Source: Triglochin maritima
Lineage: Eukaryota; Streptophyta; Magnoliopsida; Alismatales; Juncaginaceae
Direction of reading: 5' to 3'
Assembly: GCA_963682175.1 (NCBI GenBank)
Contig: OY821777.1
Location: 17,194,001-17,258,000, forward strand
Length of the DNA stretch: 64,000 bases
The notes under the pieces were generated by a model. It made no database searches, was not told where the DNA came from, and saw only the letters and a program-made list of their open reading frames with translations. This document shows, piece after piece, positions 10,121-22,433 of the stretch (position 1 is the first letter of the stretch; each line of letters opens with the position of its first letter). A program made the position numbers and the translations under genes.

Positions 10121-10270
10121 GGGAGGGGGACACGTCCCCCTCCCTTGGGCGCCCGGGCGTCTGCCCGGGACGCCCACCGCCCGGCCACGCGCCCGGGCGG
10201 GCGCCCCACAGGCGCCCCGCCCGTTAACGGGGGTGCGCCCGGGCGGGGCACCCCCGTTAAGGGTGCCCTC
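10121..10270. repeat. GC-rich palindromic block, possible Harbinger right end
   Basis: Starts with an inverted repeat of 11-bp arms (GGGAGGGGGAC / GTCCCCCTCCC, 10121-10144) and ends with GGCACCC-CCGTTAA-GGGTGCC near 10248-10268. In between are repeated CGCCCGGGC motifs. Base composition contrasts sharply with the AT-rich flanks. It resembles the GC-rich block at 7.93 kb, so the two probably bracket the Harbinger-type element. Confidence 0.5.
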
Positions 10271-10650
10271 ATATTTGCACAACAACGCTCTCGCTCAACA
10301 ACTTTGACCGGCAGCTAGCTAGCCGGTTTTCTCCCTCGTCGGTGCAAATAGTTATGATTTGGCCAAAGAGCATATTGTCGTCTCCCCAAGAGACAAGATC
10401 CCATACTCGGCCTCGTTTAATCATCAAAGCAAACTTTGTCAAAAGACAACGTCTCATCAGAAGTGACAACGACTGTTAGCACCGGCGAGGTGAAGGTTCC
10501 TTGGGCGGAGCTAGAAACCATAGACCATAGTGATGTGCAATCACAAATTTAAGAGGCTACATTAGAGTAGTTTCCTCTGAAACTCATTAAAATCCGAGCT
10601 TGAAAAGAACTGGTACGAAGGTTGAAGACAACTGATTCCTTTGCTAGGTT
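10271..10650. other. no recognised gene
   Basis: Mixed-composition sequence with no convincing coding region on either strand. Confidence 0.4.
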
Positions 10651-11120
10651 ACAAATCTGGTTCACGTGTGAAAGACAAAAAAGCTTCTCAACCAAGATTT
10701 CCGACAAGCATTCAAATCGGCAACCAAGTGTTTCCTTTCCAAACGAAAGTAATTTGAATCCTTGTTATGACATACAAATTTGGTTAAGTGTGGAAGACAA
10801 AAAGTCTTCTCAACCAAGATTTTCGACAAACATTCAAATTGGCAACCAAGTGTTTTCTCTCCAAACGAAAGTAAATTGAATCCTGTCCCCCGGGACGCAG
10901 CCGAGTTGGTTAGGTATGTGGGTTCACAAACCTTAGGTTACAAGATCGAATCCCAGCAAGACACTTTATTTAATGCTAATGCGTTCCGGTGAAAATGGTG
11001 TTGGACCACCCCCAGTTTGGAGTCGCAACCCGCCTGTCCCAAGTGGGGGTAGGTGCCGGGAAATTCTGGGTCATCAAAAAAAAAGTAAATTGAATCCTTG
11101 TTCAACACACATTAAGTTTG
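10651..11120 (+). repeat. 123-bp tandem duplication, second copy split by a SINE
   Basis: Units starting ACAAATCTGG (10651) and ACAAATTTGG (10774) are the same about 123-bp sequence with scattered changes (shared CTTCTCAACCAAGATTT and AACGAAAGTAA segments). The end of the second unit is interrupted by the SINE at 10885-11084 and resumes after it. Confidence 0.85.
10885..11084 (+). mobile_element. tRNA-derived SINE with 14-bp TSD
   Basis: About 200 bp ending in an A tail (11076-11084). The 5' part has an A-box-like CAGCCGAGTTGGTTAGG and a B-box-like GATCGAATCCC, the internal pol III promoter of tRNA-derived SINEs. It is flanked by perfect copies of GTAAATTGAATCCT at 10871-10884 and 11085-11098. 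The uninterrupted first duplication unit shows the empty site. Confidence 0.85.
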
Positions 11121-12476
11121 CTAAGAATGCCTTCTCTGAGCCTAGCTATACGTAGCTTGTGCTAAATTTCCTAACTAAGATGCAATGGCTAAGAGTGTGG
11201 AAGAGTGTGGAAGGCTGTCAGGAATAGCCTACAAGAGGTGACTAATCCTTCCAAGCTAGCTATATTGTTAGGACTTAGGACATACAACATTTATTAAGGT
11301 AGCACAAGAAGCGCCATACTTAAGCTCAAAATTGGGCCTTGTCAGCGGCAAGAGCAAAAAGTCAGTAAATCTCCTAACATAGGAGACATCAAATAGCAGA
11401 ATGGAGGCATTGAAAAAAGTATAATCTTGCATGATGTAAAATCTCAACACTCAAATGGACCAACCTAAAAATGTACGTTGAGGTTGTTGCATGTTCTAGT
11501 ACAAATCAAATCTTCCCATTTGAAAAGCAAAAAGTTCTGCACAATGACCCCTTGACTATGGTTAAATCCAGAAGGTCGAGCAAAACCCACAAAAGCTCTC
11601 AATTACCTAAAGGATCCCAATAAGTGTGCTATAGATACCATAAAACTAGACACACTAGAAGACATAGTGTTTAAGACACACTAGAAGACATTGTGTAAAC
11701 ATTCTGAGATGAATAATTGCCAAATTGGACAAAGGCCAATCACAGGATACACTTGGACCGGTTAGACTTAGGCAATAGTCCATTCTTGAGTTCTTCTCGC
11801 CCGGCCACCGTCAAAAACCATCCAAATCAAGAGGCAAAGCTTGGGTTGCCGTTGATGCAGCAGAACGCAGCACCACCCAACATGGTTTTCATGGCCAGAG
11901 TTGGAACAACAAAGGCAACAGAAAACACCAAGGCAAGTTGACAGTTTATCTCCAGAAAGCCACATATGACAAATGCACGACCAAAGACCTTGAACGAGAA
12001 GTCACCAGTTCTAGTTCCAACTTCGATGAAGGTGTTAGACTTCGGCAAAAATGCTAGCTCGGGTAACTAGAAATCTCTTTCTCTTAGCAATGATAAATCT
12101 TGCCTTAGTGATTCAAGGATTCTAAATATGAATAGTTAAACAGATTTGCATGCTACATTTAATAATCATATTCAGTTTAGTTTGAATTCAGACTTGTCGG
12201 AATTGTCTAATTCAATTGAGAATCAGGACTTAGGATCGGAGAAAATAGAAAAACTGGATTTTCTCCAATGGGATTCATCCCTCGATTTCCTAATTTCAGC
12301 CGTTGCATTGGGGTAGACTTTTAGCTCGATAGAGCAAAGCAATAAATTTTTGGATAAACTTAGGATTATAAATAATTTTAGACCTATTAACCTGGATGAC
12401 TTGAGATCACTAGTGCGGAAACACACAATCTCAAGGTTACAAGCCTTTGACTTGTTGGTCTTGATATACCTTTATT
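11099..12476. other. unassigned, possibly 5' region of the LINE
   Basis: Short open frames only (for example 11717-11941). The stretch immediately upstream of the LINE endonuclease could hold a decayed ORF1, but no zinc knuckle or RNA-binding motif was seen. It is left unassigned. Confidence 0.35.
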
Positions 12477-14420
12477 ATGAAGATTCTATCTTGGAACATT
12501 AGAGGTTTGGGAACATGCTGCAAGAGACAAGCTGTCAAAAATATAATTAAAACTCAGAGACCGGATTTGATCCTAATACAGGAGACCAAGCTAGAAGTAA
12601 TTTATAGTGCACATCTCAAATTGATGGGGGATCGATAATTTGTAGAATCTACTAGGTCCTAATATTAGTCTAAATGGGGAGGGTGAATAAACTAATTAAG
12701 TATTTTAACAAACTATGTCAAATTAAAAACTAAAACAATTAAATGTGAAGAAGAGAAATGCAAACCACAACACCGGATGTATAGAGGTTTGGATCCAACC
12801 ACTGGATCCTAGTCATCTCTTACGAATTGCTCTTACTCGAGCAACTTCGCGTCCTCCACTAAGCAGTGAAGGACATGACACAAAACTGGACACCGATGGT
12901 CGACCGGATCGGGTCAATCGGTCAACCGGTAAGTTAAAATAAGGTATTCAGTCGAGCAAATGTGCAGACAGTCAAACCAACTGGGCTAGAACTTAAGTCA
13001 ACGGTCGACCGGAAAACTAGATTCGGTCGACCGTTTAGAAATTTTGGTCTAGAAAAACTTGTCTATAAGAATAACGGACAAACAGAATGAAACGTGGGTT
13101 CGCCCGAAAACTTCCAGTAAGTCCTGGAGCTGGGAAGTTTCATGAACCGGTCAACCGTTAAAAAGGTTTCAGTCGACCGAAAGACTAAATCTAAATGAGG
13201 AGGTTAGGTGAGTGAGGTATACGACCGTTGTAAAATACGACAATCATAACGGTCATATAAATGACAAATACGGAAATGCAGTCGGTCGAACAAAACAAAG
13301 TTTTAGTCGTCTGATTGTCACACTAACCAAGACACGTGTCAAAAAATGATAGGGTAGAAGATTTGTATCGGTTGACAAAACGAAAATGGTCAAACCAGAA
13401 TGAATTGAGGGTTTGACCGAAAACATTCAGTAAGTCCTGGATTTGGGAAGTTTCAAGAACCGTCGATTGTTAAAAGTGTTCGGTCTACCGTTTGGGAACA
13501 AAAAGACTGTCTGTGAAAACCAGTCAAACCATATGGTTCTACCGGTCGATCGGTTGACCCAGAAAACATGTTCTAAAGGATTTTCTATGTTTCGACGATT
13601 TCCTATTGAAATCAAATTTATATGGACTTAATTGTAAGACTTCTATAGGTTTCTTAGGGGTCAAAAAATGTAATCTATCAGAGATTTCAAGTGCCAAGTT
13701 ACATTATAACCTAAGTACAAGAATATAAACCTATCTAATCTTCATTCTTGATTCTTGTCTTGATTCAACTTGATTCCTGAAATGTTAGAAATACAATATA
13801 TGTGTGCGATGATTTTAATGGAATACATGTGTTTATTGATATGTTAGTTAATCATCAAAATAGATTAGAAATTATTAGCCAAAAAGCCAACATAATTGAT
13901 AATTGGTCATCTCTACCTGCCTTTAGGGCATCGAGAGGTATTTTTATCGGGTAGAAAACCAACACTCAAACTCAAGTGAGTCAAGAACTAAGACGATATT
14001 CAATCTCTTTAACCTTTGAAAATGCTATTTTTTGTTGGTTATTGAGGGGGGTACATGGCCTTTGCATTCCATTAGCAAAGCGAGAATTTATCGCAGAGTT
14101 AAGTAGCCTAGTTCCAACAAATGGAATGGCATCGGTAGTGGGAGGAGAATTCAATTTAACTAGATTAGACTTAGAAACAACATTCCTCAACGTTCAAAAC
14201 AGTTAACAACAATTGTTTTAAATTTTTATTTAGTAGTACGCTTTTATTGACGTGGGACCATCCAATCTGAAATACACTTGGACAAATATGCAAAATATTC
14301 CTATATGGGCTCGACTAGATTCCTCGTCTCTCAAGAATGGGAGGATAAATATCCCCTCTCTATATGCTTGGATCTTTCCCAACCTACTTCCGATCACATT
14401 CCACTCTTACTATACACAAT
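12477..14420 (+). pseudogene. LINE ORF2 endonuclease domain (interrupted)
   Basis: Starts MKILSWNIRGLGT with the conserved Asn of the apurinic-type endonuclease, and has LILIQETKL with the catalytic Glu. It is interrupted by solo LTR D at 12641-13892. After it come WSSLPAFRASRG, VVGGEFNLTR (usual form GGDFN), YTWTN and a SDHIPLLL motif with the catalytic Asp-His near 14390-14415. Multiple stops and frame changes. In the family this domain nicks genomic DNA to start target-primed reverse transcription. Confidence 0.8.
12641..13892 (-). mobile_element. solo LTR D (palindrome-bearing family), TSD TAATT
   Basis: In minus-strand reading it starts TGTTGGCTTTTTGGC and ends TTCTACA. Flanking TAATT at 12636-12640 and 13893-13897 is a perfect 5-bp TSD, and removing the insert rejoins the LINE endonuclease. 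Its start matches solo LTR E (50414). It carries several decayed copies of the CGGTCGACCG palindrome (about 12900-13560). Confidence 0.85.
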
Positions 14421-16437
14421 TTGTGATCTAGGTGGGAGGAAATACTTCTAGTATGAAGATAGATGGTTGTTGCATCCTGCGATTCAGCAAATAATACACA
14501 ACATACTTCATGAAAATAAGACAAAAATCCATCATATCCCTCTTCGCTTGATAAAGCAGAGGATTAAAGACCTCAAAAATAATGAAGGGGAAAATCCACA
14601 AAAAAACTAAAAAGATTAGAAATGACATTACTAGAATTAGATCAAAAACAACAAACCCACAACCTCAACATTAAGGAACAAAGGCATGCAAAAGAGTGTC
14701 ATCGCGAACATGAAATGGTGTTGGAAGAAATTGAACTCTATTGTAAACAATGGTCTAGGGTGCAATGGTTGCAGGAAGGGGATCGGAATACAAAAAAATT
14801 ACGTCGCATCGCAAACAGTTGAAGGCGACAGAACGCCATACTCTCCCTAAATATTAATGGACAAATTTGCTTTGCTCAACCACATATTGTGGAAGCCATA
14901 ATGTCCCACTTCTGCAACTTATTCAATGGCCCAAAAGGCCTTAAAGTCCCAATTAGATGGGATCATATGATTTCATCCAAGATACATGATCCTTCCAATC
15001 TTACCGAAGATTTTCGAAAATTAAAAATGTGGTCTTTAGCCTACCTCCAAGGAAAATCCCAAGCCAGAATTGGAGCGAAATTAAAGGAAACATTATAAGC
15101 ATGTTCAGTAGGCTCATGATAATCAAATAACCAAACAAGAGTTTGCAAACTTCAACCAATGTTTCATAGAATTGATCCTTAAAAAACTGGGAGCTAAAGC
15201 GTCCAGACATTAGACTGATCTCACTATTATTGAGTCCATATAAAATATGGGCAAAAGCACTATCTGGTAGGTTGTAAGACTTTGATCTTGTGCTTGTTTA
15301 TTTTTTACCACGTTTGGTCATCAATTTTGTTTTATTTTTATTCTTGTTTGCCAAGTGTTCCTTTTACCCACACAAGTTGTGAGGGGTGTCTCGCCATCGA
15401 CGGTGAGCGGCGGCCAGTGTGTCGTCAGAGTGGTTTGTCCCTACCAGACGTTGGGCTAGCCGGCAGTCCATGCATGGTTGACCAGGTTTTGTGTGGTATA
15501 TTCGCATGAGGGACAACATTTCTGGATGGAAGGACTGGACTTCTGCTTCAAATGACGCATTGCTGGACCGAAGGGACACAACTACGGGACGCACTACAGA
15601 CTGAAGAACGCAATGTTGGTCTTCGGGACAGAACTTCTAGATAGACTTTAGGACAAAGAGTTAGAACTTCTAGACCAGCTACAGAAAGACAATAAATGGT
15701 TAAGCAAAGGACATTTGTTATGGAAAAGGTGTTGCACATATGGCTGCTAGGTGTTTGCCATGTGTCAAGGACATTGAGGTGACTTGGGTGCTTTTTGGTG
15801 GCCAATGGGAGTGCATGCAAGAATGGAAGTGGAAGGGTCTTTGGCATGATATAAGTCTCAATTTTCCCTTCCTTTCCTCCTTCCTCGATTACACTCCTCC
15901 AGCCATCATTCTCCTCCCCTCCAACAAAAGAAAAGTGACTCTAGTGAAGCATCCATCTCCGGGGAGCTAAGGAAGATGCATGCACTAGGAAGGAAGTGTG
16001 GGCTGCAACTCCGACAATCTCCAGCCATCCTCCTCGTCAAATGTAGGTATGCCTTAGGCCCTTGAGTAGATTAGAAAGTGGGGGTGTTGGATGAAGGTTC
16101 ATCCAGCACCAAAGGGCAGTTTGGTCATGCATCTATGGCATGCACGCATGTTGGAACTCAGCTTGGTCAAGTTGGTGATTGCGTGAGAAACCAAGGGGAG
16201 TTGTGGGTGGGTAGTGGGGGAGCATGTCAGGTGCATTGCATGCATGTTTTTCTTGTGTTGTGTGTTGCACCTTGGTTGTTGCTGGATTTGTGATTGCTTG
16301 TAGGCTATGGATGTGATTTTCATGCTGGATTCCATGATCATTTTCAAGATTAGTTTGCTGATTAAGATACCATATGTTCATGCATAATTTTGTTGCTGAG
16401 ATCATGTTATTATTTGTTGAATTAATGTTGATTAGAT

Positions 16438-18328
16438 TGAAGGGAATGTGTTCTAAAAGTTTTACTTTTAAATGTCAATTATTATGAATTGAATGAGAAA
16501 TCATTTTGTTCCTTGTTTATGTTATTCGTCTTTTAGAAGTGTTAAGGAAGAGGCTCTTGGTCCTTAACCGTAGAGCTCTAAAAGATATTGGTTTACATAA
16601 AACAAAAGATATTCGCAATCATGGTAATTAACATGGGACATTAATTACCGAGTTAAGATTGTCGTGTTGGTCATAGATCATTGTAGCTCTACAAGTGAGT
16701 GACGACACGGGTATGCAAAAGAGGAAAATATTACTTCTGTATACTGAATAGACCTAATAAGTAAAATATTATAGAAATGTGTTTCTGTGTCATTAATATT
16801 TTACTGTGTCTTTGGTCCTTTGATATGAGACTTATATCCGATCACTTAAGGAATGCTTAATTAGACTAGTGTCTTGAGCTATCGATAAGTGTAGTGTAAA
16901 GGCATTGGTTGGTTAAGTACAACTTCTGTTGGAGAAGATAGTTAGTCAAAAGATTATCATTGCCCCTCTTAATTGAGTGATGATATTAGTGAGCCCCTTG
17001 ATAAAGCAAAGTTATAATGTGCACAATGTGATTTGAGTTAAGTCACATATTTATAACTAGCTTAAAGAGATCAAAAAATAAATACTAATACAAAGATGAC
17101 ACAATACTACTTTGTGTGTATTCTTAATATCATGAGGCAAGGGACGGACACAAGTGGTGCACTCCATCACTAAATGGATCGGGTTTTGGTTCAAGTGGAA
17201 TTAAGACATCTAACTAATTGGGAGCTATAATGTGTAGCTAGATACCGCTTATAGCTTGTGATATTGAGCTCTTAATATCACTGCCAACTTAGTCTAGATC
17301 CTCCCATAGGTCACACCACAAAACTGGGAAACAAGAAATGGGGATTTTGAGTTCATAAGGATGTGTCGGGTTTCATGTAGAAAATATGACACATGGGGTG
17401 AACAAACAAAATCAAGATTATGTTGTGATTAATAACATAATTAGAATCTAAATTAAATTCATATGTGATGTAAATATTATGGGGTGTAATGAGTTGACAT
17501 TACATAGGATAATATGTTACATAAGTTGTGAATTTACTACTAATCCCGAAATGTCAAATTTTGTAGGGGTTAAACCAAAATTTGACCAGTCTGCAGTACT
17601 GTGCAAAAGTCAACCAATGAACAGTACCGATCCATGATGAACAGTACCGGTCGACCGATGAACAGTAACGGTCGACCGGTCCAGACGGTTTTCTGCAGAA
17701 TTAATTTAAGAATTAATTAGATCATGCATGGAATTGGTCCATAATTGATTTAATTCGTGGTTAATATTATTTATTAATAAATAATGGATGGTTAGATGGA
17801 ATTTTGCATGGGATCATGGGCAAGAGGTTGCACATGAATAGGTAATTTGGAGAGAACCTATAAATACAAGGTTATCTCATTACCTCCTTAATTTTAATTC
17901 ATTATTTTCTTGAGCAAAATTCTCTCTCCATAATTCTCCACGAAAATTCCTTAATTCTTAAGTTTAGTTTTAGTTCTAGAGATCATCTTCTCAAGGGAAC
18001 TAAAGAGGGGTTAGTAATTGGATTCTAAACCCTATTGGAGATTGAGAGACTAGCTTTTCTCTCTCCAATCTTGTTTAGAGTTTGGTGAAATCTCGGAGGC
18101 ATCCGGCGCAACGAGGAGCATCCCCAACGTCTTCGGATCATCAAGAAGTTTTAGAGAACTTCTAGGTATGAATTTCGGAGTCCCATGTTTGTTTTAATAA
18201 AAGTTTTAAAACTAGTTATTGAAACAAACCGATGCATGCATGAAACGAATCGTAGAAAATTGTAAAAATCCTTATTATACATAAAAATTCCGAAAATATA
18301 TATGTATAATTAAACTAGAAATCCTACA
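16438..18328 (+). mobile_element. solo LTR A, TSD TAGAT
   Basis: 1,891 bp from TGAAGGGAATGTGTTCTAAA to AGAAATCCTACA. A perfect 5-bp TSD TAGAT lies at 16433-16437 and 18329-18333. Same family as B and C (both inverted relative to A). A is about 245 bp shorter because most of the palindrome cluster is missing; three or so CGGTCGACCG-like sites remain near 17645-17690. Confidence 0.9.
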
Positions 18329-18856
18329 TAGATACACCATGTGCATGCACATCTACCTATTGAGATCTTGACTCATTCCTGATTTATGTATGGTTTTATG
18401 CTATCCTCATGTCAGTAGAGATATAATGATGAGTTTATGTGTTCATATCAGGAATATTTCATTGCATGCAAATTGATCTTCCTTGCTGGAAATTAGTAGC
18501 TCATGTTATGCATCTTTCGATCGATTCGGGCATAGTTTATTGTTGTTGTTGCAGACCTAATTTCTATTGTTAATAAGCTAGTGTTACATGAATTTGACTT
18601 GATTATAAAGATGATATTTGATGCTGCAAATGCTTGAAGTTTTGCATGTATATTGTAGGATTAAGTTTGATCTTATAATCATCACTTCATGACCCATAGA
18701 TCATGTTGGGACAACATGCACTAGTCTTATGTTTGGTTTGACTTGTTGATCTATCATCTCTGATTTGCTGCTCATATGGGAAATTATTGTCATAAGTTAT
18801 GCATGTAACTACTTGCGTCACTCTAGAGTAGTAGACTTGACGGATCGTGGATCCCA

Positions 18857-21340
18857 TTGCACGTTGTGCATGGCTTTACGGAGCGAGATAACACTACGGA
18901 CTTCGGTCTGGATGAGTCGATTGGCCAGCCTTATGGGCGACAGATACCTTCGACTGGCCTTGATGGCGATGTTGTACCGTCTGATGATGTTCCAGACGAT
19001 TTTGTCCCAACCAATGTTGCCCCGACTGTAGGATTTCGTGTCCCAATGTATGTATATATTTTAAAATTTTAATATAACATACAAGATCGATTTTCATATT
19101 TTCAGCAATTTTATGTACATCTATTTGTGTTTTATTCTAATAACATGCAACCTACATTTATTAAAATAATCCACAAAGATAGAATCATACCTAAAGGTTC
19201 TCTAAAACCTTTTTGATGATCCGGAGTCGCGTTGTCCGTTTAATCGTCCACGGAATTGCCTCCGAGTGTTCACCAAACTCTAAACAAAGTTAGAGAGAAA
19301 GGAGCTAGTCAATCAATCTCTAACAAGGTTTAGAATCAAGCTAATTACCCTTCTTTAAGCTCCTGAGAATTTTATCTCCAAAACTTAAATTTACTAAGAG
19401 ATTTTCGTGGTGATTAGGGAGAGATTAATGAGAGAAAGAATTTTGCATTAGTTTTAAAACAAGTAGGAATAAGTGCCCTTTTATAGGCTCCCAAAACATC
19501 CTTATCAAGAGCTATTATTTAGCCATGATCCATTGTTTTTCTCTCCTAAAATTAATCTCTAAATTCCACATAATCACCCACAAAAAACGTTTTAATTAAA
19601 TATGAAATTATTCCACCCATGATTTAATTAATCTCTTACTAAATTCAGGCAGAATCGTTCTTGTTCGGTAGACCGAGAATTATTCGGTCAACCGAACCAT
19701 TCGGTTATAACATGTGTTCGGTACACCGTGAGCTAGACGGTCGACCGAATCCGTATGAGAAAAATTCCCTAGAAGAATTCGGACGAACCACGTCTTTTAA
19801 TCGGTCTACCGTTGACCTACCAAAATCGCTCCTGGGAAATAGTCATCGGATGACCGGGTCACCTTCGGTCTATCGAAAATACTACTTCTCGGTTGAACGT
19901 GCACACTCGGTTAACCGAACCCGATTGTCCAGGCACTCCAGACAATTTCGGTCAACCAATTGCGTTTACCCGTTCCCTATTCGGTTAACTGATCCGAAGA
20001 TACCTCGGTCGACCGAACAATGAACGGTTCTCCGTGTTTGACCCCGATTTTACCTTTGTCAAATTTTGGATTTATTTCCAACAAAATTTGATCTTTTGGG
20101 GGTTTTAGCAATTCACGTCCTATATATATCATCATATGTAATATTAAATTATTACACCCCATAATATATACCTCATATGAATTTATTATGATTCTAATTA
20201 TGTCAATTCTCATGACATATTGATTTTAATTAATTGACCACATGTGTCCTATTTTCACATGAAACCCGACACATCATATGAACTTAAAATCAACATCTTG
20301 TTTCCCAGTTTTGTGGTGTGACCTATAGGAGGATCTAAGCCAAATTGGCAGTGATATTAAACACTTAATATCTCAAACTATAAGTGGTATGTAGCTACAC
20401 ATTATAGTTACCCAATTAGCATAGATGTCTTTGTTCCACACGAACCAAAACACGATCCATTTAGTGATGTAAGTGCGCCACTTGTGTCCATCCCTTGCCT
20501 CATGATATTAAGAATATATACAAAGTAGAAATGTGTCACATTTGTATTATATTCATTTTTTGATCTCTCTAAGCTAATTATAACTATGTGACTTAACTCA
20601 AGTCACATTGTGCACATTATAATTTTGCTTTATCAAGGGGCCCACTAATATCATCACTTAATTAAGAGGGACAATGATAATCGTTTGACTAGCTATCTTT
20701 TCCAACACAAGTCATGTTCAACCAACTATTGCCGTTATCACTACACTCATTGGTAGCTTTTGACAATAATCAAATTAAACACTTCTTGAGTGAAAAGATA
20801 TAAGTATCATATCTTAGGATCCAAGACACAGTAAGACATTAATGACACGAAACACAATTCCATAATGTTTTACTTGTTAGGTCTATTCAATATATAAAAG
20901 TAATCTTTTCCTCTTTTATATACTCGTGTCGTCAATTATTTGAAGAGCTACAACAATCGATGACCAACACGACAATCTTATCCCGGTAATTAATGTTCCA
21001 TGTTAACTACCATGATTGTGAATAACTTTTTATTTATGTAAACCATTATCTTTTAGAGCTCTACGGTTAAGGACCAAACGCCTCTTCCTTAACACTTCCA
21101 AAAGACGAATACTATAATAAAGGAACAAAATGTTTGTACATTCAATTCATAATAATTGACATATAAAAGTAAAATTTTTAGAACATGTTCCTTTCACCGG
21201 CGAGAGTGTCGTCTGATGTTGATCCATACGAGATTGTCCCAGCCGATGTTCCGGTGGGAGTGCCATCTGATGTTTTTTCGGACGAGATTGTCCCGGCCGA
21301 TGTTATTTTGGCTGGAGTGTCGTCTGATACTGTTCCGGAG
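18857..21340 (+). repeat. 54-bp coding-like minisatellite, split by solo LTR B
   Basis: GC-richer sequence with repeated GATGTT...GAGATTGTCCCGGCC...GGAGTGTCGTCT units of about 54 bp (18 codons; pattern EIVPADV-x-GV-S). One part ends at 19026 and the rest resumes at 21202. The LTR plus one TSD is 2,175 bp, divisible by three, so both sides share one frame. No known protein recognised. Confidence 0.55.
19027..21196 (-). mobile_element. solo LTR B, TSD CCGAC/CCGGC
   Basis: 2,170 bp reading TGTAGGATTTC to CCTTTCA on the plus strand (reverse orientation of A). Flanks 19022-19026 (CCGAC) and 21197-21201 (CCGGC) match at four of five bases. It contains about ten CGGT-N2-ACCG palindromes at 19664-20020, many with a centre consistent with CpG decay (TCAA, TTGA, TTAA). 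Confidence 0.85.
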
Positions 21341-21599
21341 GACGTGATGACCCGGCCGATGTTCCGGCATGTAGCTTGGTTGTGGCACGGCCAGGTGAGT
21401 TGGCCCGACATGAGCGAGGACTCTGTCGGTGTGATGTTGACCACGAGTACAGATCTATTACTACTGACGTAAAAGTGCAGACACCCCTCACCGAACCCCA
21501 TGATTAGTGTACCCGCGTGTGGGGAGTGTTGCGTACTCTCTGTAAGTCCATGTGGGTGACCCGATTGTGGATTAGACCAGCATGGCTGGTGGTTCGATT

Positions 21600-21745
21600 C
21601 CTATGTAGAGGGATCACCTCGGGGGGACACCCAGTAGTCACGACTATGTAGAGTCGGGTTCCTATGTAGAGGAATTACTTTGGGTGGGCCCCGAGCGGCG
21701 CAGCTATGTAGATTTGTCACCCGGCGTGACTATGTAGAGTTGTTG
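21600..21745. repeat. dispersed CTATGTAGA repeats
   Basis: CTATGTAGA occurs at least five times within about 150 bp of block F with irregular spacing. Confidence 0.6.
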
Positions 21746-22433
21746 CCTTCTTATTACATGTGTGGTAGATAGGTTCCATGCATGGCTTTATAATCTATTT
21801 CTGGACCCAAGGCATACAGGGTTTCCTTTATTGAAAACTCACGCATATATGTCCATTTTCGAACTCGATGTATGTATTTTGGCTTGTCTCCATATATGGA
21901 TAAATTCTCTTTCAGTTATATCTTATGTTTAGTCTATCCATGTATGTTTTATTCAGTACATCATGCCTTATTTGTATCATCTTCTATTGTAACTCTTTCG
22001 GTCGTCGTGGATGACTCTAATCGCGATAGTTCGTTTAGTTCCCTTGTGTGCGTACCCGTGAGATCGGGGGTGTTACACTCAAAAGCAATCAATCCTAATA
22101 TTCTGCATACACAAACTACATTTTCACAGAATAGACAAGTTCATGACACAGTAATTGAGGCACAATAGATTACACACTACCTACATAACAAAAAAGAACA
22201 AGCGATAATACTTAAACTCTATTTTGAGAAGGACTTTGAAAAATTGAATGAGATTTTCTACTTGCAAATATGCAAGGTTTAGGATGTCCCAAGCTCTGGT
22301 GTGACTGGATTGAAATGTGCATAAGTACGCCCACAACCTCAATGCTAGTCAACAGTAAACCTGAAGGATACTTCACGAGCCAAAATGGCCACAGACAATG
22401 GGACCCTTTGTCTCCCTTGTTGTTCCTTATAGT

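Larger units (their letters stand above)
15273..22077 (+). mobile_element. LTR-like insertion block F in the LINE, with two solo LTRs inside
   Basis: Inserted in the LINE RT between the KIWAKALSG region and the KAINPN region. Its ends form a short imperfect inverted repeat (TGTAAGAC at 15273 and GTGTTACA ending 22077), as in LTRs. Removing nested LTRs A and B leaves about 2.7 kb, which fits a long solo LTR. The 5-bp flanks (TAGGT and CTCAA) do not match, so the ends or their history are uncertain. Confidence 0.45.
14421..22433 (+). pseudogene. LINE ORF2 reverse transcriptase, N-terminal and core part (interrupted)
   Basis: WSRVQWLQEGDRNTK at 14740-14805 is the usual L1 motif between endonuclease and RT. 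KKLGA followed by a decayed DFRPISL-type motif and a KIWAKALSG-type motif lies at 15180-15272, where the 6.8-kb insertion block begins. After it the RT continues with KAINPNILHTQTTFSQNRQ (22083-22140), a KLYFEKDFEKL motif (usual form KLDFEKAFD, here Asp to Tyr) and WDPLSPLLFLIVD (usual RQGDPLSPLLF), where the Athila-like insertion begins at 22434. Confidence 0.75.

Noticed and set aside
7937..10269. GGGCACCC ... GGGTGCCC as exact Harbinger ends
   Set aside because: The short inverted match is plausible, but flanking trinucleotides do not form the expected TSD and the blocks are internally palindromic; ends left open.
21580..21610. tRNA/SINE-like GGTTCGATTCC
   Set aside because: A lone B-box-like match without an A box, a tail or TSDs; chance match inside block F.
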